14,787 nt of DNA, from contig DATMSO010000103.1 in the NCBI GenBank assembly GCA_035565335.1, forward strand, positions 1 through 14,787, written 5' to 3'. Under the pieces are notes generated by a model. It did not search any database, was not told the origin of the DNA, and was given only the letters and a program-made list of their open reading frames with translations. Both the position numbers and the translations under genes were made by a program. Below are positions 1 through 7,564 of this stretch, piece after piece; within the stretch, counting starts at the first letter, position 1, and every line of letters begins with the position of its first letter. The DNA comes from Methylovorus sp035565335 (GTDB lineage: Bacteria > Pseudomonadota > Gammaproteobacteria > Burkholderiales > Methylophilaceae).

Positions 1-1
1 A

Positions 2-286
2 CATACTGATCCAGATGGTCGACATATCCTTATATTCGAAAATTTGTCTCCAAAAGAAGAGATTGGGATAGAGATTATGTCTATAAACGCTAGTCTTCCA
101 GACCTTCTTGTTGTAAGAAGTGCAGAATGTATAGCTCAAAATGTTCAACTTGTCTGGGTGCGGTATACGTCGCCATGGTTAAGAAGAGCATTTATATTCT
201 TCATGATGTTGGGATTTTCAGCGGCGGTGTATTGGTTCGTAACTCTTATCCAATTCTTGGTTCTAAAGACTCCTTATTTGCAATAG
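2..286 (+). CDS. C-terminal fragment of an unrecognised membrane-anchored protein
   Basis: This reading frame is open from the first complete codon of the window to a TAG at 284-286, so the gene most likely begins upstream of the window; the TTG at 44 is the only start-like codon near the edge and has no convincing ribosome site. The visible part is 94 residues. The first half is polar and mixed, ending in a WVRYTSPWLRRAF stretch. It is followed by one hydrophobic segment of about 25 residues (FIFFMMLGFSAAVYWFVTLI and onward) and a short tail, so it appears to be a C-terminally anchored membrane protein. I do not recognise the family. The DNA is clearly more AT-rich than the corrinoid operon that converges on it from the right, with about 50 bp between the two stop codons. 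It is probably unrelated to B12. Confidence 0.5.
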   Translation, partial: HTDPDGRHILIFENLSPKEEIGIEIMSINASLPDLLVVRSAECIAQNVQLVWVRYTSPWLRRAFIFFMMLGFSAAVYWFVTLIQFLVLKTPYLQ

Positions 287-336
287 TTTGAGCAAGCTAC
301 TCCTTGAATGGGGTTTTGATTATGATTTTCTTCTGT

Positions 337-993
337 TTACGAGTTAAAGCTGGATTCCCACCCATCCTCCATCACCATCTCACTCAAAGGCTTTGCCTCC
401 GCCCATCCCTCTTCAATCAGCATGGGTTGCGCATAAAACGCCGGCACATGGCCCAGGCATAGCACGGCCACCGGCTTGGCGCCTTCTGGCATCTTGAGCA
501 GCTTGGCGAGTTGTTCGGGGTCGAAGATGGAAACCCAGCCCATGCCCAGGCCTTCGGCGCGGGCGGCGAGCCAGATATTCTGGATGGCGCAGGAGACGGA
601 GGCGAGGTCCATCTCGGGCAGGGTGCGGCGGCCGAATACGTAGCGCTCGCGGCCATCGCATAACGCCGCGACGATGACTTCGCCGCATTGCAATATGCCT
701 TCCACTTTTAATCGTAAAAATTCGGCTTCGCGCTCGCCCAGAGCATGCGCGGTTTGCTGGCGCTCTTGCTCGACCAGGGCGTGTATCTGCTGGCGCAAGG
801 CCGCCTGGGTAATGCGGATGAAGCGCCAGGGTTGCATGAGGCCGACGCTGGGTGCCTGATGCGCGGCATTGAGCAGGCGTTGCAGGATGGCGGGGTCGAC
901 CTGGTCGGGCAAAAAGTGGCGCATGTCGCGGCGCTCGGCAATCGCGCGGTAGACGGCGGCGCGCTCTTCATCGCTGTAACGGAAGTCGGTCAT
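337..993 (-). CDS. bluB: BluB, 5,6-dimethylbenzimidazole synthase
   Basis: A 218-residue flavin-reductase/nitroreductase-fold enzyme. The family converts reduced FMN plus oxygen into 5,6-dimethylbenzimidazole, the lower axial ligand of cobalamin, in the cytoplasm. The diagnostic N-terminal block is present: a YRAIAERRDMRHF segment near residues 15-27, then AAHQAPSVGLMQPWRF around residues 43-58, which in this family binds FMN. Later come the IQNIWLAARAEGLGMGWVS helix-strand and a VAVLCLGHVP strand, also typical. Length matches the family. The ATG at 993 overlaps the stop of the upstream DUF2149 gene in an ATGA arrangement, which supports this start and translational coupling. It is the last gene of the operon. 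Because the reaction needs oxygen, it fits an aerobe. No clear intrinsic terminator follows it. Confidence 0.95.
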   Translation of the reverse strand: MTDFRYSDEERAAVYRAIAERRDMRHFLPDQVDPAILQRLLNAAHQAPSVGLMQPWRFIRITQAALRQQIHALVEQERQQTAHALGEREAEFLRLKVEGILQCGEVIVAALCDGRERYVFGRRTLPEMDLASVSCAIQNIWLAARAEGLGMGWVSIFDPEQLAKLLKMPEGAKPVAVLCLGHVPAFYAQPMLIEEGWAEAKPLSEMVMEDGWESSFNS

Positions 994-1394
994 TTTGCGG
1001 TTCCTTGCGGGGTGGCGGCGGCTTGCGCGGGTGTGGCAGAGGGATTAGCCTGCTCGATCAGCAACAGTTTGCCGGTTTTTTCATCGCGGTAGACCTGGCC
1101 CACGGATTGATAACCGCTGCCGGGGTTGCCGGAAACGCTGGGTGGCGCGGCGATTTCGCGGCCGCGCTCCAGTTCCTTGGCTGGTTTGATCATGGCTTGC
1201 CCGCCGGCGCTGAGGGCGGCGAGCAGGCCGCAGGCGAATACCAGCATGACATCAACCAAGTTGACCAGGCTGGCACGCGGGTCTTCGTCGTCGTGGTCAA
1301 AGCGGCTGTGTAAGCGGCGTTTGGCCGGGCGCGGGGCAGACGCGGTGTCATTATGGATATCGTGGCCTTGATTCATGGCGGGGTTGGTTTTCAT
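990..1394 (-). CDS. DUF2149 family protein, ExbD-like membrane subunit
   Basis: A 134-residue protein with a cytoplasmic, charged N-terminus (about 40 residues), one transmembrane helix at about residues 42-62, and a Gly/Pro/Ala-rich remainder likely to be periplasmic. The helix begins ASLVNLVDVMLVFACGLL, which resembles the ExbD/TolR membrane helix, including the single aspartate (Asp48) that carries protons in that family. DUF2149 proteins are commonly encoded beside a MotA/TolQ/ExbB protein and a CobN-like protein, as here. The ATG at 1394 has a GAGG ribosome site seven bases upstream; a second in-frame ATG at 1376 is possible. It starts 9 bp after the ExbB-like gene and overlaps bluB by 4 bp. 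Inference: together with the preceding gene it forms a proton-driven motor serving the CobN-like protein. The family name is from memory of the motif, not from a search. Confidence 0.82.
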   Translation of the reverse strand: MKTNPAMNQGHDIHNDTASAPRPAKRRLHSRFDHDDEDPRASLVNLVDVMLVFACGLLAALSAGGQAMIKPAKELERGREIAAPPSVSGNPGSGYQSVGQVYRDEKTGKLLLIEQANPSATPAQAAATPQGTAK

Positions 1395-1403
1395 GGTGCG
1401 GCC

Positions 1404-1832
1404 TCAGCTTTCTAGTGATTCCAGCACATCTTCATACCAGCGGCGGCGCAGTTTGCCGATCACCAGCCCGGCAATCCCCGCGATCAGCCCCAGCACGGTG
1501 GCATCAAACGCAGTGGTGACGGCTTGGGCGAGTTGCGCAGGATTGCCTTGCCCCAGCGCGGCGAGCCCAGGCCCCAGCGGAATAATGGTCGCCATCAGCC
1601 CCAGCATCGGCGGAATGCGGGCTAGCAGGTCAGCGCGCTCCAGCCGGTGGCGGGCGGTTTTGATCACGGCATCACTGGCGGATTGGCGCATCTGCCGCAG
1701 GCCATACAACCGTTCACCGATGGCAATGCCGGACTCCAGTACGGCAAAGGCGACCGAAGCGATCAATATGCCGATTACCGGGGTGAGCAAGGTGGTAATG
1801 GCGGCGTGCAGTGTATTCATGTCAAACAGCAT
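1404..1832 (-). CDS. MotA/TolQ/ExbB-type proton channel subunit
   Basis: A 142-residue inner-membrane protein with three predicted helices: about 10-34, 75-94 (RIPPMLGLMATIIPLGPGLA) and 107-127 (TTAFDATVLGLIAGIAGLVIG). The PMLGLxxTxxPLGxGL block and the following LAQAVTTAFDATVLGL block are the two signature helices of the MotA/TolQ/ExbB proton channel. The protein is shorter than ExbB/TolQ (usually over 200 residues) and keeps little more than the channel core. The start at 1832 is preceded by AAGGA at good spacing; an internal ATG five codons in is the alternative. It lies 105 bp after the CobN-like gene, the largest gap in the distal operon, and 9 bp before the ExbD-like gene. Family members convert proton flow into mechanical work on a partner. 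The likely partner here is the periplasmic CobN-like protein rather than TonB, since no tonB gene is present. Confidence 0.88.
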   Translation of the reverse strand: MLFDMNTLHAAITTLLTPVIGILIASVAFAVLESGIAIGERLYGLRQMRQSASDAVIKTARHRLERADLLARIPPMLGLMATIIPLGPGLAALGQGNPAQLAQAVTTAFDATVLGLIAGIAGLVIGKLRRRWYEDVLESLES

Positions 1833-1937
1833 AAATCGTCCTTTTTACAATGCGATGGCGGGCCGTGCATCCCGGCGAGCAGGCGCTTGGCAAAGTGTGT
1901 GTGGCGCCGTATTCATCATGGGTTTCCGTTTTATCGA

Positions 1938-4900
1938 TCACGCTTGCGGGTGCCTGCGCATGCCCAGCCAGATACCCAGGCCCAGCGCAGGCAGCAGCGC
2001 TAGTAGCCACCATCCCAGGTGCACTTGTACCGATTTCACCGCAACTTCGTACATGCTGGGCGGAGGTGTCACCGTGGCGGGTTTGGTAATCGCTTTATCG
2101 GGTGTTGCGGCGGGCTTGTTAGCAGTTGAATGTTTCACCGGCTCGGGCTCGGGCGTGGCCTCAGGCAAACGGGGTGCATAGTCCTCGGGCTGCGCCTGCG
2201 AGCTATAAGCACTCAAGCCGTCACCGCGGGCTTTGGATAATACCTGCTGCAAGGCCTGGTTATCCTGGCTGTCGAGATGCCCCGCCAGCCACGTCCACAT
2301 GGGGTGATTAGGTGCGGTATGCCCGCTGCCGGGCAGGCCATTCTTGCTGACAAGCTGGGCTAACTGGCTGCCAAGCTGGCGCACGGTGGCATCATCGGCA
2401 TGCCAGTAGCCCTTTTGCGCAGCGACCAGCATGATGGCCAGCATCTGTGCCTTCACATGCGCGTTGTGTTTGTCTTCCAGAAATTTATCCAGACCCAGGC
2501 CGAGGCCATCGTCCACATACACACGTTTTACTTCGTCCCAGGCCCAATCCTTGATGATGTCGGGCCGGGTGACTTGCCAGCCCCACAGGTTTTCCATGAA
2601 CTCGGTGCCCATGGTGCGGGCGCCGGCATAGCCATGGTCCATCAGTGGCCGTATCCAGTTCGGGTTCAGGTAGCGGCCGCGCATTTCCATCAGCAGCGCG
2701 GTTTCCAGCGGGTCGTCGCTGACGTTGTTGGGGTCGCTATGGTTGAGGATGCGCGCGGCCGGGCGTTGGCCGGTGACTTGCTCGGTGGCAAGCGAAAGGC
2801 CGCCCAGGTAATCAAACGCGTCATTGTTATCCATGAGGCCATACAAATTGGATGCGCGGCCATGGTAGGTGTTGGCAATGCTGCCCAGCGCGGTGGAAAA
2901 CACCGCATGCGCCGGTTGCCCCTGCGCATCCAGCCCGTAGGCATGGCCCATGCGGGTGAGATAGGCATTACCCAGTTCGCTGCGGTCTTTCCAGCTGCCG
3001 GAGCGTTCGGTCAGACGATTGATGCCGGTGCCATAGGCGCCCGGGGCATCGCCAAAAATCCGCCAGGCGGCTTCGCGACCGGCTTGTGCCACCGGCACGC
3101 CCTGCGCTGCCAGAGTTTGCGTGCGGCGTAGCCAATGCAGCGCCACGCCATTGGTATCCAGTGCTTCGTCGGCCTCTTGCCGACCTTCGCCCAGCGGCGC
3201 CAAGGCCGCGTCCAGCGCGGCATTGAGTTCCGGATGCTGCTGCCGCAGGCGCGTGGCCGAGGCGGCCAATGCCATGCGGCCTGCGGTGTCTATCCATTGC
3301 ATCAGATTGGGGTAGAGGTCGCGGAACAGGCCGGAGGTGGTGACGATGACATCATGTCGCGGCAGGCCGGGGGTGAGCTGCATTTTTTGTACGATGCCGC
3401 GCGCGTTCCATTCCGGCTCGGTGCCCATCAGCCGCAGAATGAAGCTGACGATCACGCCTTCATCACGTACGGCGTCCGATGCCCACAGAATCACACCTTC
3501 ACTATCCTTGATGCTGTCGCGCTGCTTGACCTTGTCAGCCATGCTGGCGCCCATCTGAAAGCCCAGCCGGGTGGGAAGCACATCGCCATCCAGCGCATGA
3601 AAATTGCGGCCGGTTGGTAGTGATTCGGGCGAGCGCAGCGGGTCGTTGCCTTTGCCTGGCGCGATAAATCCGCCATCCAGCGCATGCAGAAAGGCAGTCA
3701 TTTCTAACTTCGGTGAATCTGTGAGCGCATCGCGTGTGTCCTGGCTCACCTTGTGCTCCTGCCCGCGTGCCATGGAGTCGAGCATGAGCTGTAGCGAAGC
3801 CTCTGACCAGGGGCGGCCAAAGATATGCAGGCCATGCGGCATGAACTTCTCCTGTAGCTTGGTCAGGTAATGGCCGACCTCATGTGCCAGCAAATCATCG
3901 TCGGTCTGCTCAAAGCCGATGCCGCGCACTTGCAGCACATCCGCCATGCTGGCTTCCAGTTCGGCACGCAGTTGCAACGCCTCCACCAGGCGGCGCATTT
4001 CGCGGGCGGCTTCCAGCTTCATGGTGTCAGAACTAGAGGATTCGTAGGTTTCCACGACCTGCCGCAGTTCCAGCAGGCGGTCGTACAGCGGGGTGGCGGT
4101 CAGCGGTGGCGTCAGGTGGTCGATCATCACCGCCAGCCCACGCCGCTTGGATTGTGTACCTTCGCCCACGCCATCGACGATATACGGGTAAATGCCGGGC
4201 AGGTCGCCCGCAATCAGGCGCGAATAGTCATGCGCCGATAGGCCCACGGCCTTGCCCGGCAGGAATTCATAGGTGGAATGGCGACCAATATGCACCAGCG
4301 CATCAGCGCCAAAATCGGCCTGCAGCCAATGGTAAAAGCCCAGGTACTGGTGCGGCGGCGGAATGGTGGTGTTGGCATGCAGCAGCTCTTCATCGACTTC
4401 CCAGCCGCGCGGTGGCTGCGGGCCGATGAAAATATTGCCGAAGCGTATGCCGGGAATCAGCATATTGCCGTTGTGCACCATGACCTTGCCGGGTGGCTGA
4501 CCCCAGCCGCGCAGGCCTTCAATGCCCAGCGCGGCGAGGCGCAATTTGTCTTGTGCCAGCGTATTGCAATCCGTGTGCTGATCCAGACATTGCTGATAGC
4601 GCGTTTGCAGGGTGGCAAGCTGGCGCAGGGCTTCTTTGCGCTGCGGGTGGTCAGCGCCTTCCAGCAGATGGCGCAGCTCGTGCATGGCTTTATCCAGGCG
4701 GGTGTGGGCGATGGCGATTTCCCCCGCTTGCTGGGCGGCGACGATATCGGCATGCAATCTGCCAAGCGGGCCTTCGGTCATCTCGTCCCGCACACTGGCT
4801 GGCAGCGTGGTAAACCAGCGCAGATAGCTCGCCGTATCCATATTGGTGACGTGCTGTTGCATCTCGGCCAGGGCGCCGTTGTCTTCGGGCAGGTTGACGC

Positions 4901-6278
4901 CGCGTTGCTGCATCAGGTCGAGCAGCGCTTCGGGCGAGGCGGGCAGGTCGCCGGTGGTGTAGCCTGCTTTTTTGAGCGCATGCAGCATGTCAAACAGGCT
5001 GGCCGGCACATCCAGATTATCCGCGCCTATGTTCTGGCGGCCTGGTGGATGGTTGTAGTAAATAAGCGCCACTTTCTTGTCGGCATTGGGCTTGTCGCGC
5101 AGCGCTTGCCAGCGTATCGCCCGAGTAACCAGCGAGCCGATTTCCGCGGGCAGCATCTGCGGCAATTTCAGTTCCACGCCAGTCTGTTTATCCAGCGTGG
5201 CGGGACCAGCGGCGGCGACGACGATGGGCTGCGAGCTGCCCTGGATTTCAGGCATGGCAACGCGGTATTGCACCGAGTTGATTGGCAGGCCATCTTCCGA
5301 GAGCTGCCAGGCCGAGGCGCTGCGATCCGTGAGCCGGATGGCTTTGTAGACCGGCACATCCAGCTGTGTCAGCAGCGTGGTGACAGCCTCGCGCCCTTCT
5401 GCGGCGCCCACCACAAAATCCTGCAGCACAACGAGTCCGGCTGGTGTGGCTGGGTTTACCAGTGTTTTCAATTGGGCGATGGCGTCGCGCGAGCTTTCAC
5501 CCCAGCGTGCCATCACTACCAGGCATTGCAATTTGCGGCGCACGCTATCCTGGCAGATGGCATCGGCGGGTTGCGGATCACTGGTGTTGAGATCGAGCAC
5601 CACCAGCACCGGCGCGGCATTCAGGTGCAGCGCTGCTTGCGCGATATCCTTGCCCGCCATGCGAAACTGCATGGGCGACTGTGGGCGTGAGGTGGGTATG
5701 GCGCCACGCGGGTGCAGCCAGTAACGCAGGAACGCTGTCTGGTTTTCAGCGCCACCCGCTTGCCAGAGATCATGCAAGGCCAGCCATTGCGCCGCTGCAG
5801 GATGCTGGCGGGCGGCAGCGGCAACATCCGGCGCCAGATTGTTCTGCGTCAGCGTGAGCGCAGCGGCTTGCTGAAAGCGGCTGACCGGCTCGCCATTAAA
5901 GCGGCTACGCATGGAAAGGCCACTTTCGCCATTGAGGGCGACAAAGTTGCGAATCTGGCCATTACCGGCGCGATCCAGCCTGGCCTGCAGGCGCTGCGCG
6001 GCCTCGCCATAAACGGCGATAGCCATCACCGCATCGGCATTTTTCAGCCAGCGATCGAGGGTTTTATCGTCTGCCGCCAGCAGCTGCGATTGCGTGCGCA
6101 GCACGATGTTGTCTTTGCCGTTGGCAGCGAGCACGGCATGCGCCGCGTTGGCAACTGCCGGAGCGGTGCGGTCAGAGACAATGCCAAACAGCGTGGCGGC
6201 GGAGGCGAGCGGGCTGGAGAGTGTGAATCCTGCGAGCAGCAGGCCGCCGATAATGGAAGCAGGCAGCCGGTGCATCAT
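1938..6278 (-). CDS. cobN: Exported, membrane-anchored CobN-like chelatase large subunit
   Basis: A 1446-residue CobN/BchH-family protein. Canonical CobN is the cytoplasmic large subunit of the ATP-dependent cobaltochelatase that puts Co(II) into hydrogenobyrinic acid a,c-diamide with CobS and CobT. Family blocks visible include HIGRHSTYEFLPGK (663-676), followed by IYPYIVDGVGEGTQSKRRG, then GVILWASDAVRDEG and ILNHSDPNNVSDDPLETA. Unlike canonical CobN it starts with a signal peptide (residues 1-27, likely cut after ASA) and ends with a Pro/Thr-rich linker (about 1369-1408), a transmembrane helix (about 1421-1439) and a basic tail, MRRHPQA. This predicts a periplasmic body anchored in the inner membrane. 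All four cysteines form close pairs (242/252 and 564/571). The canonical HGT of the metal-site motif is HST here. The ATG overlaps the cobB stop as ATGA; a longer open frame to 6590 is out-of-frame cobB. Function may be metal insertion or removal; cobN is used as a family name only. Confidence 0.9.
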   Translation of the reverse strand: MMHRLPASIIGGLLLAGFTLSSPLASAATLFGIVSDRTAPAVANAAHAVLAANGKDNIVLRTQSQLLAADDKTLDRWLKNADAVMAIAVYGEAAQRLQARLDRAGNGQIRNFVALNGESGLSMRSRFNGEPVSRFQQAAALTLTQNNLAPDVAAAARQHPAAAQWLALHDLWQAGGAENQTAFLRYWLHPRGAIPTSRPQSPMQFRMAGKDIAQAALHLNAAPVLVVLDLNTSDPQPADAICQDSVRRKLQCLVVMARWGESSRDAIAQLKTLVNPATPAGLVVLQDFVVGAAEGREAVTTLLTQLDVPVYKAIRLTDRSASAWQLSEDGLPINSVQYRVAMPEIQGSSQPIVVAAAGPATLDKQTGVELKLPQMLPAEIGSLVTRAIRWQALRDKPNADKKVALIYYNHPPGRQNIGADNLDVPASLFDMLHALKKAGYTTGDLPASPEALLDLMQQRGVNLPEDNGALAEMQQHVTNMDTASYLRWFTTLPASVRDEMTEGPLGRLHADIVAAQQAGEIAIAHTRLDKAMHELRHLLEGADHPQRKEALRQLATLQTRYQQCLDQHTDCNTLAQDKLRLAALGIEGLRGWGQPPGKVMVHNGNMLIPGIRFGNIFIGPQPPRGWEVDEELLHANTTIPPPHQYLGFYHWLQADFGADALVHIGRHSTYEFLPGKAVGLSAHDYSRLIAGDLPGIYPYIVDGVGEGTQSKRRGLAVMIDHLTPPLTATPLYDRLLELRQVVETYESSSSDTMKLEAAREMRRLVEALQLRAELEASMADVLQVRGIGFEQTDDDLLAHEVGHYLTKLQEKFMPHGLHIFGRPWSEASLQLMLDSMARGQEHKVSQDTRDALTDSPKLEMTAFLHALDGGFIAPGKGNDPLRSPESLPTGRNFHALDGDVLPTRLGFQMGASMADKVKQRDSIKDSEGVILWASDAVRDEGVIVSFILRLMGTEPEWNARGIVQKMQLTPGLPRHDVIVTTSGLFRDLYPNLMQWIDTAGRMALAASATRLRQQHPELNAALDAALAPLGEGRQEADEALDTNGVALHWLRRTQTLAAQGVPVAQAGREAAWRIFGDAPGAYGTGINRLTERSGSWKDRSELGNAYLTRMGHAYGLDAQGQPAHAVFSTALGSIANTYHGRASNLYGLMDNNDAFDYLGGLSLATEQVTGQRPAARILNHSDPNNVSDDPLETALLMEMRGRYLNPNWIRPLMDHGYAGARTMGTEFMENLWGWQVTRPDIIKDWAWDEVKRVYVDDGLGLGLDKFLEDKHNAHVKAQMLAIMLVAAQKGYWHADDATVRQLGSQLAQLVSKNGLPGSGHTAPNHPMWTWLAGHLDSQDNQALQQVLSKARGDGLSAYSSQAQPEDYAPRLPEATPEPEPVKHSTANKPAATPDKAITKPATVTPPPSMYEVAVKSVQVHLGWWLLALLPALGLGIWLGMRRHPQA

Positions 6279-7564
6279 GCGCGGAAGAGAGCGGCCGCCG
6301 CGTGCGGGTTGGAAGGAAAGTAAAAGTGCAGATAGCTCGCGGTCAGGCTGCCATGGCGGTAAATGGCTTCGCCAGGCTTGCCGCGCTGGGTGGTGGCGGT
6401 GTGCATGGGCGGCAAGGCCGTCTCCATGCGCGAGTAGTGAAAGGTATGCGCGTTGAGGCGGCCTTCGGCAAACTCGGCAAACTGTACGCCCAGGCCCTGA
6501 AAGCGGGTCTGCATGCTGGTGCTGCCGGGCAGCAGGCCAAACATGGGCGTGGCATCTATTGCCTGGCTCAGGGCCATCATGCCGCCGCATTCCGCCAGCA
6601 TGGGGGTGCCGGCTTGCCAGGCCTGCTGCAATGCCTGACGCATGGCTTGATTGGCGCTGAGCGTAGCGGCATGGATCTCCGGATAACCGCCGGGAAACCA
6701 GAGCGCATCAGCGGCCGGCAGCGCCTGATCGTGCAATGGCGAGAAAAATGTCAGCGTTGCGCCCAGCTCGCGCAGGCAATCCAGATTGGCAGGATAGATG
6801 AAACAGAAGGCAGCATCGCGCGCAATGGCGATGGTTTTGCCTGCCAGCGGCGGGGTAGGTATCGCCGCCGCTGCGGCGGGTGCTGCGAATTCGGTGACCG
6901 GCGGCAGTGGCAAGCGGCCATCCGGCTGCGATGCCAGCAATGCCTGGGCAGCGGCACTGATGCGCTGTTCCAGGTCTTCAATTTCATCGGCGCGATGCAG
7001 GCCGAGATGACGTTCTGGCAATGAAAACTGCTCGGATTTTTGCAGGGCGCCCAGCCAGGGGATATCGGCGGGCAGGCTCTGCCGCAACAGGTCGGCATGG
7101 TGGCTGCTGCCAGTGCGGTTGCCAATCACCCCGGCGGGGATGAGTTCAGGACGATAGCGGTAAAGCCCGGCGGCCAGTGCGCCAAAGGTCTGCGCCATGC
7201 CGGCAGCATCTATGGTCAAGGCAACAGGGATATGAAAGCGTTCGGCAATATCGGCGCTGGATGGCGACCCATCATAGAGGCCCATGACGCCTTCGATAAT
7301 GATCACATCGGCATCTAGCGCGGCTTCATGCAGCCGGGCCTGGATGTCGGCCTCGCCATTCATGGCAAGGTCGAGGTTGTATACGGGATGACCGGTGGCC
7401 GTCGCCAGGATCATGGGGTCAAGAAAGTCGGGGCCGCATTTGAAGCCGCGCACCCTTAAACCGCTGTCGCGCCAGGCACGTGCCAGCGCAGCGGTGACCA
7501 GGGTTTTGCCTTGATTGGATGCCGGGGCGGAAACCAGCAGGGCCGGGCAGGACGCCGCTACCAC
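6275..7564 (-). CDS. cobB: Cobyrinate / hydrogenobyrinate a,c-diamide synthase (CobB/CbiA)
   Basis: A 429-residue two-domain amidotransferase that uses ATP and glutamine to amidate the a and c carboxylates of the corrin ring in the cytoplasm. The N-terminal dethiobiotin-synthase-like domain has the P-loop PASNQGKT (14-21), the KCGPDFLDPM block (42-51) and EGVMGLYDG (91-99). The C-terminal class I glutamine amidotransferase domain has WFPGGYPEIH (289-298), the nucleophile Cys326 in LAECGGMM, and a C-terminal SYLHFYFPSNP block carrying the likely catalytic His413. Length is slightly below the usual 430-460. The start is GTG at 7564-7562, overlapping the cobO stop by 7 bp, with a G-rich ribosome site inside cobO; no better ATG is present. 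Its stop overlaps the CobN-like start. Whether its substrate is cobalt-containing or metal-free cannot be told from sequence. Confidence 0.95.
   Translation of the reverse strand: MVAASCPALLVSAPASNQGKTLVTAALARAWRDSGLRVRGFKCGPDFLDPMILATATGHPVYNLDLAMNGEADIQARLHEAALDADVIIIEGVMGLYDGSPSSADIAERFHIPVALTIDAAGMAQTFGALAAGLYRYRPELIPAGVIGNRTGSSHHADLLRQSLPADIPWLGALQKSEQFSLPERHLGLHRADEIEDLEQRISAAAQALLASQPDGRLPLPPVTEFAAPAAAAAIPTPPLAGKTIAIARDAAFCFIYPANLDCLRELGATLTFFSPLHDQALPAADALWFPGGYPEIHAATLSANQAMRQALQQAWQAGTPMLAECGGMMALSQAIDATPMFGLLPGSTSMQTRFQGLGVQFAEFAEGRLNAHTFHYSRMETALPPMHTATTQRGKPGEAIYRHGSLTASYLHFYFPSNPHAAAALFRA

Noticed and set aside
2400..3131. A 243-residue plus-strand open frame
   Set aside because: It is also antisense to the conserved C-terminal CobN region, with no family resemblance or ribosome site.
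4278..5690. A 470-residue plus-strand open frame antisense to the CobN-like gene
   Set aside because: The opposite strand carries clear CobN family motifs throughout. This frame is His/Gln/Ala-rich shadow coding produced by GC-rich codon bias, and shows no recognisable domain.
6279..6590. A 104-residue N-terminal extension of the CobN-like frame
   Set aside because: It lies wholly within cobB in another frame, is His/Arg/Pro-rich and not protein-like, and the ATG at 6278 opens directly on a signal peptide and overlaps the cobB stop.
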